Positions 46,815 through 59,417 of a stretch of 64,000 nt of DNA are shown here, piece by piece. The notes under the pieces were generated by a model. The model was given only the letters and a program-made list of their open reading frames with translations. It was not told the origin of the DNA and did no database searches. This DNA comes from Oidiodendron maius Zn (Eukaryota; Ascomycota; Leotiomycetes; Myxotrichaceae): NCBI GenBank assembly GCA_000827325.1, contig KN832872.1:2046001-2110000 (forward strand), given 5' to 3'. Within the stretch, counting starts at the first letter, position 1. Each line of letters opens with the position of its first letter. A program made the position numbers and the translations under genes.

Positions 46815-48589
46815 ATGGGCTTCCCTCACAGTTACAGGTTCAAGAAGCAGGCCGTAGCACCGCTGCTACTGGCTTGTCAGGCGTTCAAGCTCGCCTTTGC
46901 AGACTGCGTGCCATATCCGATCGCTGCAAAGATAGGCAATGTCACCCTCTCCAATGGCCAAACCGCACGAGGCATTTCATATTCTGTCGGAACTCCCGAG
47001 CAAGATTTTGCCTTCCTTCCTCAGTGGTAAGAGGATTCTTTCTACTGCAGTGGTTCTCTCCTCGCCGCCTCAGACACTACTATCTCCTCTCGATAGCAAC
47101 TCGGCTGACAATATCTACCAGGCCGTTAAACAACGTCATGGTTTATGGGACAGATGGATACTGCACATCGCCAGCGCCGTCTACTGAAGTTGGCTGCACA
47201 ACCTGGCGTGGTGGACAATACAACAAGGTTGCCTCAACCACAAGACAGCAAGCGGGTTCCGGTTCCTACCCCTCCGACGCCAGCCAATATCCCAACAGGG
47301 ACTATGTTACAGATACTATGGTGCTGAACCAGAATATTAGCCTGTCGCAGCTTGACATGGGCATTCCACTTGCAGACTGGGGCGAGCAGGGATATTATCC
47401 TATGATGGCTATTGGTCTGGGGCAGAACTCGACGATTCTCAGTGCACTAGTCTCGGCCAAGAACATCGTCTCACGTACGTGGAGCATGTTTTACGGCTGG
47501 ACGGGTGATGATTCAAACAGCCAGCTGGATGGGACCTTCGTGTTTGGAGGGTACGATCGCGCAAAGGTAACCGGCCAGGGCTACACTTTCGCAACGACAG
47601 CAAATCCAGCCTGCGATTCGCAGCTTATGGTAACTATCGAAGACATGATCCTTAACTTCCCCAACGGCACCACTACCAGTCTGTTTACAAATCCCTCGGA
47701 ATCCATTGCGGCATGCATACTACCGGATTACCCCGTTCTCATGACGATTGCTCTTGATCCTTACTTCAATACATTCCAAATCCTTACCAACACCTCCATC
47801 ACCGACCGTTCATTTGGTCTAGCATATTTCAGTATGCTCTACGGGGAAGGTGATCAGCCCTACCAAGGTGACTTGACTTTCAATATTCAGTCCGGTCCCT
47901 CCATCCGCATCCCCAATAACCAACTTGTCGTTTCGGAACGGTCCATCAATCAGGACAGCGGGGCGCTGGAGGCGAACAGTTCTGCTAGGAACTTGGTCAT
48001 CAATCCAGTGCAGAGCCTTAACGCCAATGACCTCCCAAAGCTAGGCAGGCAATTCCTTTCTTCCGCTTACATCATGATGAATCAAGATGCAAACCAGTTC
48101 ACCCTTTGGTCGTCCAACCCGACCAGTGCTGTGGACTTAGTCGCCGTAAGCACGAACGGTACGGAGGTCACCGACTTCTGTACGGATGCAGCAACCACAC
48201 CCTCCTCTACACCACAGGAAACAACGCCTCCTAGCTCAGCAAGCGGTAAAAAGGCCGCACTCTCGGCCGGGCCCATTGCCGGAATAGCTATTGGCGCCGT
48301 AGCTGTAGTTGCGATAGTTGCTGTTGCTGCATTTATCTTCTATCGCCGTCGTCGCGACACCGCCAAAGCCAACAATGCTGGCACTGCTCTGCAATGGCTG
48401 CAAAAAGAAGGTCCCCCAGGCGACACTCTCGATCCGTTGACAGGAACAGTTTCTACCAACACTTACTCTGAGCTTCCACAGGACGGCCCTAAGCTAAAAG
48501 AATATTTCAAGCCCGAGCTTCATGGAACGCCGTCACCTCGAACAGAACTCAGGATGAGTCCACAGCAACGTTATGAACTAGTAGGATGA
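46815..48589 (+). CDS. Pepsin-fold (A1-like) membrane-anchored protein lacking catalytic Asp motifs
   Basis: Two exons (46815-47026, 47122-48589) give 559 aa. A hydrophobic signal segment (APLLLACQAFKLAFADC) starts the protein. The body resembles fungal acid-protease-like proteins: YSVGTPEQDFAFLPQWPLNN, VYGTDGYCTSP, LDGTFVFGGYDRAKV, and CILPDYPVLMTI. Neither a DTG/DSG active-site triplet in the first lobe nor one in the second is visible at the expected places, so it is probably not a peptidase. Near residues 452-477 is one transmembrane helix (GIAIGAVAVVAIVAVAAF) followed by RRRR and a cytosolic tail of about 77 residues. It may act as a surface binding or sensor protein. Confidence 0.75.
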
Positions 48590-49874
48590 GGCATGGGTTT
48601 GGCGTAAGAGGCACTCAAGGCGTTTTTAATTGCATAGTACTATTATATATCAGGCTAGTTTAGCGTAAGGATTTGGATATATCAATTTCATTAAATTTAA
48701 TAAGTATACTAAGCCTTTTACTATATACTGCCACTAAGTTTACTTTAAACTTGTACTTACAAAAACTAAAAAGGAGGCTAAAAAAAAACTTTCACGATTT
48801 TTTATTATACTCTGAAATCATCCCTACACCTTAATATAAGCTAAATTAATCCGTACAGGACTAGCAAGCTTTCTGTACTGGATCGGGGTGCCAGAGTTCA
48901 AGTCCTCTGTTTGCCAATGCAGTCAGGAGGAGGCCTGATACCACGTGCTCCGCCACTGGCCTGAGGAGGGCAGAAGATAGAGCCTCTCTACGATGTGTGG
49001 AGGAGGGATCGATGTCGTACGGCTGTTCAATACTCCAGAGGGGGCAGGAGTAGCTGCACGTTGGATCGTACAATCAGGCCGACTAAGTCAGTTCCGTGTT
49101 GCCATGGCCTTATCGTACGAATAATTCCAGTAGAAAATCGGGGTGCATTAGTAGGCAGCGAGGGACTATAGAGTCAATGGGCAAGACGGAACCTAGGTTT
49201 TATTCTATTAAGTAGTTTTCCTAGGGACAAGACAATAGGGTTACTACATGGCTCTTTAACTAGTTAGAGCAAGATTCAAACAATCAAATTAAAATAATTA
49301 GATATTTAGAACTAATCAGACTAAATATCAGGGACATGTGTAACTATTCGAGCGGGATATCAAGTCAGGTGTGACTTATCCAGCTGAATATCTGACTGAG
49401 AGTGCTGTATAAGCTGAATATATGCGATAAGCATGATCTATCGAGTTGAATATCACCCCGTTATAGGTTGAGTTTGTGTTAAAAGTGGGCCACTATTAAA
49501 TGCTTAATCTGGACTAGCGTATACTGCGATACAAATCGTTCTGCGCCTCTTTCACCACGTCTTGTCGATCTAAGGAGACCCTAGCGATGAACTCCGGCAA
49601 GCTAGAGTGCCATTTGAGACTGCTGTGACGCTAGTCGTTCGGTTAAGTAACCTAGCTGACTAGCAATATGCAAATTTGCATTTACCGTGAAAATCGTGAT
49701 TTTTAACCTCTCCATCTTGGTTCCAGTAATGTACAGTACATATCCTAGTAGCCGTTTAAAGCCAAACCAGCCCTAAATTAACGATATAAAGAGGCTCCTG
49801 CAGCCTACTAAGGGCAAGAGAGGCTAAACTAGAATGGATCTTAAAGGCAGAAGACTAGTAGGGTTTAAAACAAT
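48590..49874. other. AT-rich gene-poor region
   Basis: No gene recognised. From about 49350 to 49455 an imperfect word of the type AGCTGAATATC recurs four times roughly every 30 bp (a decayed short tandem repeat). Confidence 0.4.
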
Positions 49875-49876
49875 TA

Positions 49877-50300
49877 ACGTGCATGTATAGCGAGCCGACC
49901 AGACAAGTGAGTCGACCACTTGATTTTACCACAAAAATCGCAAAACTGTACCCTTGCATTTTCAACCACTGCACTTTATTATTACTTAGAAATTTAATGG
50001 TAGGTATTATATATAGAGAGAAGTAATATTTCAAAATTATAAGATACTGCAACTGATGGTTGTTAAGATCTAAGGCTGCTATCTAAATTTGGCCCCCAAA
50101 ACTCTAGATCTCAACAACCACTAGTTGTAGTATCTTGAAATTTAAAAACTTAATTGACTATATATATAATGCATCCTATTAAATTTTTTAAGTGGCAGTA
50201 ATGTATAGTGGTAAAAAATGCAAGGGTACAGTTTTGCGATTTTTGTGGTAAAATCAAGTGGTCGACTCACTTGTCTGGTCGGCTCGCTATACATGCACGT
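49877..50300. mobile_element. MITE with long terminal inverted repeats (foldback type)
   Basis: A 424-bp element flanked by TA on both sides (49875-49876, 50301-50302). The ends (ACGTGCATGTATAGCGAGCC and its complement) match perfectly for about 86 bp. A second, internal inverted repeat (AAGATACTGCAACT..., 50041-50072 versus about 50103-50135) extends the palindrome, so most of the element folds back on itself. The TA duplication points to mobilisation by a Tc1/mariner transposase. There is no coding capacity. The ends differ from those of the element at 9381. Confidence 0.9.
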
Positions 50301-50630
50301 TAATAAAAATTTCTAAAAAGTTTATACTTAAGGCTGATACACGGTCGGACCTTTTCATGACACCCCCCAAGCTATAACCCGCGCGATCGCATGTACCTTT
50401 AATGCTGAGCACTACCAATATATTAAAACTACCTAAATACCAGTGTCTACCTTAATACAGTCAATTACCTCGCCCTCAATAAGTGAAATAGCAGCGTTAC
50501 CGAGAATGCCTCGCTCAAAAAATACACCAAAAACCGAAACCCGAAAGCCAAATGTAAAAAATAAAAATGATAAAAATATCACGAAAATGGGATCTGAGCC
50601 TGCACTCAGGGTCATGAACTCAAGAGATAT

Positions 50631-50717
50631 CTCTCTCACGGGGAGTCGAACCCCGATCTCCCGCGCATAGTCATGTATGGTGACAAGCGGAAATCATGAC
50701 CGTTAGACCATGAAAGA
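50631..50717 (-). tRNA. tRNA-Asp (anticodon GUC) with intron
   Basis: Minus strand, 87 nt. The acceptor stem TCTTTCA pairs with TGAGAGA (one G-U), followed by discriminator G. The D arm contains GGTCTAACGGTCATGA, the anticodon stem is CCGC/GCGG, the loop is TTGTCAC, and the T arm is CGGGGTTCGACTCCCCG. The anticodon GTC is at 50684-50682. About 15 nt (50680-50666) interrupt the anticodon loop one base 3' of the anticodon, the standard position of a nuclear tRNA intron. Confidence 0.92.
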
Positions 50718-51700
50718 TGATTGGCTGGGATCCCAGCCATTTTTATCGGTGACAGGCTTATTTCGATAGTTATACATTATCATAAACACACAACAGGCCG
50801 GAAGTTTCAGATAGAGCGAATTCACCGCAGAAAAAAATAGGGGAATTTGAAGAACAAAGACTACAGAGAAAGAGAATTATCGCTCTGGCTGATTGCTTCA
50901 CTAATGTAGCCCGATCACTGAGACAGGACCGTTATGACCGATAGAGAAACATGCAGAGTTGCGGAGTGGAGCCATCGAATTTTCCCGAAGCTTCTATAAG
51001 ACTGATTCCAAGATTGTGTCGATTGACGATGTCGAACTAAGTCTTGTCTCACTAGAGAATGGGGAAATCTGACCTCAATTCAGGCGATATTTAGTATGAG
51101 GCTGCGTCGATACACAATCCAACAAGCGCCAAGGTAGAGGATGTAAGTGTGATCGAGGACTCTGCTTGCGGGGTTAATTTCATATCTCCAAGGATTGCCA
51201 GACTCTGCAACTTGACTTTATATCCGACTACAACAATTGAACACGCGACTTCGATGGGAAGCTTCGCCTCTGACCGGCGGACCGAAGCTGCTTGGCTTGG
51301 AAACGGCGGTAACAAGGGCCTTGCTGGTTCTATATCACGTCTGAGAATGCTCCACCGTGCTCATTGAGGTGCTTGTTGCAACGCAATTCCTGAGGGATCA
51401 TCCAGATGTGTTTAAGAACAGAGCACTATTGGAACCGGCGCTTTTGAACGTAAAGACGAAGATAGAGGCAAGCCGGGCATATTAATGCAGACATCGTCGA
51501 GTACGACGCATGATTGCGCAGAAAGATGAATAATCCTTTTCCATCACCAGGGCCTTGATCGATTAAAATAGCGGCAGGGATCAATATCTCTAAGTCCTCT
51601 ATCGTATGCTTTGGAGGCCGAGACTTTTTCAAAGAGGGTGCATCATCCTGCGAATAATAAACACGAGCGCTCAAGTAGCGTGATAAGGTTCACTTTGACG
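50718..51700. other. Gene-poor region, possible NLR debris
   Basis: No intact gene. Because NACHT sequence follows on the plus strand, part of this may be the decayed N-terminal half of that gene, but I could not recognise it. Confidence 0.3.
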
Positions 51701-51728
51701 AAACGACCTTGAAAAATCTTTTTCCTTG

Positions 51729-52046
51729 GTCATGAATCAAGAGGCTATCACTGGCTATATTGTATCGTTTTTGGACGGCCTCGATGAATGCTCAGGTGAC
51801 CATCGCCACCAAGTTAAGTTTTTAGAAAGGTTCGTACATCCATCCGAGAAGAATAAGTGTTCTATAAGAATTTTTTTTTGCAAGTCAAGCTGTTCCAGAG
51901 ATCGAACTAAGGCTTAGCAAATTTCAACGATGCAGGATTCATGAATAGACCGCTCCTAAAATATCAGAATACATGCAATCAAAGCTGTTACAAGCGAGCT
52001 GAGAGCATATGCTTGGGAACGAATAAGGCGGCCGAATTTCTTTAGA
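51729..52046 (+). pseudogene. NACHT-type NLR relic
   Basis: The plus strand reads YIVSFLDGLDECSGDHRHQV, the NACHT Walker B, then KFLERFVHPSEKNKCSIRIFF. At a T9 run near 51872-51880 the frame shifts, and the sequence continues as AVPEIELRLSKFQRCRIHE, stop, TAPKISEYMQSKLLQAS, stop. In fungal NACHT proteins this segment is SR-PEIELRLSKFQGCRIHEWTAPDI, so the first stop (TAG) replaces Trp (TGG). No P-loop or sensor domain remains nearby. Confidence 0.7.
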
Positions 52047-52482
52047 ATTGTTCATGTACGTTTGCTCAGTTTCAGTCACAGGCTTCAGCTGGAAGATTGG
52101 AAATTGTGCATGGGCGATAATTTTCCCTGCCTATTTATGGATTTCTGGAACATGGTTGACCACCCAGAACGTGCCATACCTGGGGCCTGGGAGGACGGCG
52201 ACAACAAAACCCTACCGAAAGATTCGAATATTTCGAGCACGAAATTCGAGACTTTCTATAGCCACTACAGAGCAAGAGTGCCCAATAGCCAGCGTAGCCC
52301 GAAGAATTACTAGACAGCTCATCTCTTCTACAGAATCCCTTGGTGCTACGTATCCGCACTATCTACTTGTAACGGTCTCCAAACCCAGTACAGCTTTAAA
52401 TGCTGCGGCAAACTTAATATCAAGTATACAGATGAACACTGTCAGAAATAGATATAGTATAAGCCCATGGGGTTTAGGGTAG
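52047..52482 (+). other. Unrecognised overlapping open frames
   Basis: Two overlapping plus-strand frames, 83 and 144 codons, follow the NACHT relic. One reads LEDWKLCMGDNFPCLFMDFW. I recognise no family; they may be decayed coding sequence. Confidence 0.2.
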
Positions 52483-52614
52483 CTGTAGGAGGTCGTACTC
52501 TCTTTATATAGGTTGTTTGAGGTTATATTTGGAACTAGAGACCATCTATAAGTATAGCGGTATAGTGGCTAGTTATTTCTGCTCCTAACTCCCAGAACAC
52601 TGACGTAGCGACTC

Positions 52615-55600
52615 TCAACACATTGCTTTCGCCATCAATCGACCAAGCTCATTCACCTAGGGGAGAGTCAGTAGGTATCCTGTGCAATATTCGATTCATA
52701 CGAAACGTACATGCTCATTGATCATAGAGAAATGGTGACCATCCATCACCTCACATCTGATTGCGCTTGCTGCAATTAGCGAATCCCAACCGTTGTATTG
52801 AAAGTCGGTGCGATCCTCTAGCAGCCACTCCATGACCATCGGGTCTTCAGGCTCCCTTTCCGGACGCCTGCCACCGCTTGCAAAAGTCACACCACGCCGA
52901 GCCCATATTGCTGTCGTTGCAGGCTCCTGACCTGGTGATATTGGTAAGGGCAAGTACATCTGGAGATTGCGCACTGTAGCTGCAAAATGTGGAATGACCC
53001 AGCTTGGTGTGCCCGCGAGGTTTTCACGTCCTAGGAGTCCAATCGAGTCGAAGAAGTCAAACATCTTGTTTGGCATCGGTGGTAGTCTTACTGGACAAGG
53101 TGAATCAATTAGAATAAGGCGTTCGACCCTGTCCCCTCCTTGCTGGATCTGGTATGCTGCTTCGTAGGCGAGAACCCCCCCTGCAGACCACCCACCAAGA
53201 TTGTACGGGCCATTGGGCTGCCGCTGGCGGATCTCGTCAAGGTAGTACTTCATTACTGTGTTGATGCCATTTTGCCATGATGATGGCGTTGTCATGAAAG
53301 GGCAGTTCAGCGCGAGCACAGCCACGTCGGACCCCAACGGCGACAAGCTTGTGTAAGATGTTGCTGAGCCGGAGCCATCAGGGAAGAGGAAGAGGTATTT
53401 GGTAGCGGTCTTAAGATTGCCCGACAGGAGAAATGAGACGGCCCTGGGGCTAGAAAGGCTACCGTGTGTTGGAGTTGATCCCATGCTACCGATGCTACTT
53501 GGTGGTGTAGCAGAGTGCTCTCCGCTTCTAGAGCCAACAAACAGCTCCAGTAGCTGGACCTTTAAATCCCCCATTGTCTCATTTTCGATGAAGACGTGGG
53601 GTGGAAGGCTAATTTCTAGGAGTTCACGCAGTTTTGCGAGAATCTCTAATGACAGCAGCGAGTCGATGCCCAGCGAAGCAAACGTACAGCCGTCAACAAG
53701 GTCAGCAATATCTACACTGCATTCTGATGAGATGACCTTGAGGATAGAGTCTACAATCGATGGGTCCATTCGAGATATCGGTACTGAGGAAGTATTTAAT
53801 GTGAGTGGTGGCAGGCTATATGGCCTTGCGACTTGATCGCTGTGAACGTGTGCCGTGAATTGTGGTTCTGCCTCAGGGGTAACTAGATTCAAGCCTGGCT
53901 TTGGCAGTAAGATGTCGACAACTTTGCGTGGGATGCGCTGGAACTTGATGCCCTTCGCGACCCCAACGATCTTATTGCTGTTGAAGATCCACACATCGCC
54001 TTCCATGATATTCTCGTCGCTCTCCTGCATCCTCGTATACGTGCGATAGCTGATACCAGACTTTAACCCCCCTAGCAGACGCAAGGACTTCCATCCATGA
54101 GAGATGAAGACAAACTTCTTAGAGTCTACTGCGTCGCTCGCATTGAGAATTACTCCACTCAGATGGCAGAAGCTATCGATCCAAGTAGGAGGAACTTCGT
54201 AAACAGAGCCACGTTCAGTGGGCTTCAGCACTACTGTTGCCGAGGCTTCAAAGCGCGAACTATCCAATATTAGCTCTTCAATACCTTGATAATGGTCATC
54301 GTAGTCCACAAAGCTACTTAGTAACCTGTAAACTAGACCACGCTGAATGCGGTGGGCTTTGCCAGCAGCTGCTGCAGCATCTAATGCAGCCAGTCGCTCT
54401 TCGATTAGGTACGATTTTCGGTCCCATTTTGCGCTCCACTTCTTAAATTCATCGAAGCGGACTTCGCAATAGGCGTGATCAGTACGCTTTGACCTGTCTC
54501 TTTTATCGACAGTATAGAATTGGAGCTGTGCACGTTGCTCGTCCCCTTTAGCTGATATCCGGAATAAGACGTCATTCCTCTGGTCGAGAATGAAGGGCTT
54601 GTCGACGTGCATGTCGTAGACGTCCATAGCCGGAGCGGGCATATTTGGATGAATTTCCTGGTAGAGATACTTGGCAACCGTCAATGCCATGTCAGCGTAG
54701 AGCGACGAGGGACACAGGGAAACCCCATTGACACGATGGCCAAGTGCAATATACGCTAGATCCGGTTCAGAAAACGCAGTCTCGGCGACCAATGACGCAA
54801 CTCCGGATTCGATCTTCTCCTCGACGATCCTCTGTACTGTTGTGGTTGCCAGCCGGGGTGGTGTGAATTTGACCGAGTCCCTGGCGGCTTGGAGTGCATC
54901 ACCCTTGGTGAGACTCCAGTCATTCTTGTAATCGATCCAGAAATTCTTCAGATCCCATGCATAGGCAGGCAAGTCCATCAAATTGTGGCAGCCCTCGAAT
55001 CCGTGATGGTACTGCTCCCAATCGACAGCGAAGCCCCTGTCGTGCAGGCTGCACAAGCTCTCTGACATGGTCTTCCATGAATCAGAATTTCGACGCAGTG
55101 ATATACCGACAGACACTCCGGGACCAAGAGTCTGTTGCACAAAGCGGGTACACGTTGGATGTGGACCGACTTCAAGCCATATAGCGTTGCCAGTCCACTC
55201 ACTTTGGTTTCGAATACTGGATAAAGCACCTTGAAAATTTACTATTTCTCGGGCCTGTCGGCAGAGATACTCAGCGTCGAATTCGTCAGAGCCTACCTCA
55301 ACCGTGCGGCATAGCAGGGGAGACAGCACAGGCAATTGAGGAGGGGCGTAGGTGAGATGCTCCGCGAAATGTCGAAACGAAGTCAAAATGGCGTCAACTT
55401 GCGCCGTATGGTAGGCGTGGGTGACTGAAATTCTGGTGCATCTAATACCCTCAGCTTGTAATTCACTGGTGCTAATATCTAGCGCTTCTCTCGGCCCGCC
55501 AAGCACTGTCATCTTCGGAGCATTGATACAGGCAATCTCTACTGCTGTACCGGAGATTCTATGGCGTAGGCTCTCGGCATCTGCATTTACCGCAAGCATC

Positions 55601-58600
55601 CCGTGACTATGAGAGATGGACAGTTCTAAGAATAGTTGAGCTTTGTGTCCAACGAGGTATATCATGTCGCTGGCAGTAAGTACTCCAGCTATGACCAGAG
55701 CGGGATACTCGCCGAGACTGTGGCCAACCACTGCCGACGGTTGAATGCCCCATGAAATCCAAAGACGAGCAAGGGCAACTTGGACGCACACTTGACCCAC
55801 TTGGGAGACGACAGGAGACAGCAATGCTGAATCTGCAACCGAACCGTCAACTAGCTCCAGGAAGGAAGGTAAGCCTTGTGTGGTTGCAACATAGTCAAGT
55901 TCGAGTATGTCGTGCCGAAAGCTGTTGCATGTGTCAAACAGTTGTCGGGCGAGTGAGGAATAGAGCGAACCCTGGCCGGTGAATGTGAATATCGTTTTCG
56001 GGGGCTTTGAAGCCACAGGGGCAAAGCTCTCCATGCCGGAAACCAACATATTCCTCACCTCTGCGAGCCGAGACACTGTAAATGTCCTTCGGTAGGGGTG
56101 CGAGAGCCGTCGGGCAGTCAGAGTATATGATAGATCCGCGATGTTGGTATTCGGGTTCTCCTTAATGAAGGTAGCAAGCCTTTCTATATTCATCTGCAAT
56201 GAGACAATTGTCTTAGCATTGACTGAAATTATATAGGTGGATCGTGGGTCATTTTCGCGCATCGTCGACAGGGGGCGATACTCCCTCAGCAAAAGAGAAG
56301 TGTTGCCCCCTGCAGCGCTGAAGTTGTTGAGAAACGCAATTCTTGGAACGTCGGTTTTAGGAAGCCAGCTCTTGCTGGTAAATGGTATATGAACATTGCG
56401 CGCCTCTAGATCATGTGGGAAGGCCGGATTCACCGTACCCTTGATACCAACATGAGATGGGATTGTGCTGTTTCGGAGCATCAAGAGGACCTTGATCAGT
56501 GAACTTATGCCAGCAGCAGCCTCTCCATGACCAATATTTGCCTTAATAGAGCTTACATATAGCGGTTGTGGACGCCTATCACGTGTGCGAGAGGCGAAGA
56601 CATCAGAGACAGATAGCATCTCGTTATAATCACCTAGTCCAGTCGTTAGTTCTTCGGATTTATCTGCTTCTCTTAAACAGGGTTACCCACCGGCAGCTGT
56701 GCCTGTGCCATGCATTTCTACATAGTCAACTTCATCTGCATTGACTCCGTTGTTGCTCAAAATCGATTGGTATAATGTAGCTTGAGTTGGGGCATGAGGA
56801 TGTGTGATTGAAACTGCATCCGCTGAATGATTTGTACCCACTCCAAGGATAACCCCCAATATCTTGTCATTATCGTCCTCGGCGTCCTCGAGGCGCTTCA
56901 GGACTACGCTACCTACTGCATCGCCTCTGCAGTACCCGTCAGCGTCGGCATCGAACGTCTTACAGGGACCACTGGAGGAAAGGAACTGACCCCGGCTCAG
57001 CCCCGCAAAGATATCTGGATTAGTTAAAATATTTGCACCACCCACAATGGCGGTGTCACAGTCTCGCGCTAGCAAGGAGTTGCAAGCCATATGGATGGCC
57101 GCAAAGCTTGAGCTACAGGCTGTGTCAACACTATAGCTTGGGCCACTGAACTTTAGATGGTAATTGATACGGCCTGGCCCAAAGGCGCGAATGCCACCTG
57201 GGATGAAGTAGGTGCCGATGTCCTGACAGGAATTTGTTTCTCGCCAGTCGTCACTTGTTTGACCATAGAATGTTGCGACGCGATCTGGCCTGCTTGATGG
57301 CGATCTGTTTGATACAAAGCCTGCCATTTCCAAAGCCTCATAAGCAGTCAAGAGCATCAATCTCTGAGCAGGATCTGTCTGTGCTGCTTCCTTTGGAGAC
57401 ATATTGAAGAATCGGTGGTCAAATAAACCAGGGTCATTAATGAAACATCCATACGGTGACTTGGACGTATTCCTCTTCTTTCCTGTAGGATCTGAGTGAG
57501 AAGCGTAGTTGAATCGATCAGGAGGCACAGTTCGATGCACCTCACGGCCGGCTTGAAGGAGTTCCCACAAATGATCTGCGTCTTCTGCTTCCGGAAACCG
57601 ACCGGCCATTCCTACAACTGCGATTGAGGGCTTTACAGCTCGTTGGGGGTGCATGCGACTCACAGCAGCACAAATATTAATGATTTTCGCGCCGCCTTCT
57701 CCATTGCAGGATTGCATTTGGGAAGCAAAGTATCGAGAGGTCTCATCTTCCGCTGACACGAATAAAGTGCACTCATCCCCTGAACAGCATGTATTTAAAG
57801 CTTGAAACTGCTTTACAGTGTCTCTTCTCCGCAAGAGAAGGCACTGGACTTCTTGAAGAATAAGCTCAGTGCTCGAAGTCGCCTGCAGTGGTTCGCCTGA
57901 ACCTGATATGAACCTCGGCATCTCTCCATTAGTTGTCTCACGAGTCCTGAAGGCCCTAGCTAGCGGTTTGAAGCTGTCGAGATCCACCTTGCAGTACAGA
58001 TGACTCGCATTCAGCGGGATCGGGCAAGCATTCACGATCCCCGTGATACCGCGCTGCTCTTGCAGTGACTTGAGGCTGGAGCGAGGGCCGCTTATCACGG
58101 TCTCAGAGGCATGAACTGAAGAGATATAGCAGGTACGGTGTCGGGCTAGGTTCTAGGATACGATGTCAGGAATCAGCTGGCTAGACATGACCACTCAGAG
58201 CTTACATTCTGCTGGTTGAATTCTCTCAGCATTACCTCAGCGTCACCCACGGTCAAAGGCAGCGCGAGACAGGCCCATGGAGGTAGAACTTCTTCAAAGC
58301 TGGATACGGTGTTAATTTCGATTTTCCGCTGGACAATTGATCCAACTCGAAAGGCAATTGCGATTGCGAGGTCACTCGAATGTGCAAGCTCACTCGGGCT
58401 TCCAGTGGAGGCAAAGGCCGCAGCAGCTATAGAGCCAACGCCATAGCCAGTGACCGACAGTGAGCTACCATTTGATAGTTCAAATGGGCACACCTCTTCG
58501 TATCTTAGACCGGATCAGCTCCATTCTTGCATGTTGACAATATCCTTACGCTAGAATATGACCAATCTGGCTCAAACAGATGATAGCACAGCGTATTGCT

Positions 58601-58839
58601 AGTGGGCATTTTGCCTGCAAAGTTTCAATCTGATCTGCCAGCTCGTATGCCGTCGTAAATCTGAAGTTACTACTTTTGGTGAGCTTAGCATCCTGCTTGA
58701 TCTCTCTTCGAATAGTGTGTGCAGCTTGTTGGAGGAAGTCTGTTAACACTAGTCCTGATGCTTTCTTCAGTAAGCTCTTGAATAACGCGAACCAATCACC
58801 CGAATGGTCTCCAAGCACAAGCACCTTACGAACGCCCAT
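52615..58839 (-). CDS. Non-reducing polyketide synthase (SAT-KS-MAT-PT-ACP-TE)
   Basis: Five exons (58839-58550, 58503-58206, 58152-56691, 56633-52711, 52656-52615) give 2004 aa. Domains: SAT (1 to about 330), where the usual GXCXG reads GYGVG; KS from about 370 with Cys542 (VDTACSSS), His676 (EMHGTGTAAGD, formed across an intron) and His719 (NIGHGEAAAG); MAT from about 895 with Ser989 (GHSLGEYPA); PT with His1316 (ALGHRVNGVSLCPSS) and Asp1503 (WIDSFCHLSG); one ACP with Ser1675 (GIDSLLS); TE with Ser1833 (GWSAGG) and a His near 1983 (DGHHFSM). A 14-codon last exon (VNELGRLMAKAMC) restores the normal TE C-terminus. It makes an aromatic polyketide from malonyl-CoA; the product is not predictable by eye. 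The reductase gene diverges from it. Confidence 0.93.
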
Positions 58840-58990
58840 TGCATAACGCGACTACCTAAATAGGAGCATCGGAATCAGGGCCGGAATAGAGTAGATTTCT
58901 AGCATGACAACTTGAGCCATAGACGTTGTATTCTGTAGATAAGATATATATACATCTATACAAGGAGATACTCGCCCGCCGTGCAATATT

Positions 58991-59038
58991 GCCTACGCTA
59001 GTAGGGACTCTCTTGAGTTCTGTATTCTGATTTGCTCT
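58991..59038 (+). repeat. 48-bp dispersed repeat, copy 1 (PKS upstream)
   Basis: Begins GCCTACGCTAGTAG and ends GATTTGCTCT. It agrees with 62902-62949 at 43 of 48 positions by eye. It lies 152-199 bp upstream of the PKS start codon. Confidence 0.7.
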
Positions 59039-59417
59039 CATACCTTCTTCATGAATTTATGCGAGCCGTATTCATCTCCAATCACATCACGAGTTTGACG
59101 TATATCTCAAATAGAACCGAAGCTCCTTACCAGCGTTGGATACACAGCACCCTCTCTTTCTATCGCGCACAGCCCCATGTGGCGTGCTCGACTCCCTGCT
59201 ATTGTTTCGTGATTGACATAATACCCGGCCTGACACGGCACGAGCATATAATTAACGCAAGCCACCCTCATCGCCTCATGTCAACGCCTTATGTCAAATA
59301 CTCCGTCTCTTGACCAGTGTTCAAAACATGTTATCCTGGACTTTTAGTAAATAGTTGTCGGCTGACCTCGGACATCCAGGGAGAGAGAATATTTTGACGT
59401 AAGTTGCAGGCACGCAT

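Noticed and set aside
48880-48930. T-arm-like sequence (CAGAGTTCAAGTCCTCTG)
   Set aside because: The loop is one base too long and no cloverleaf can be built around it.
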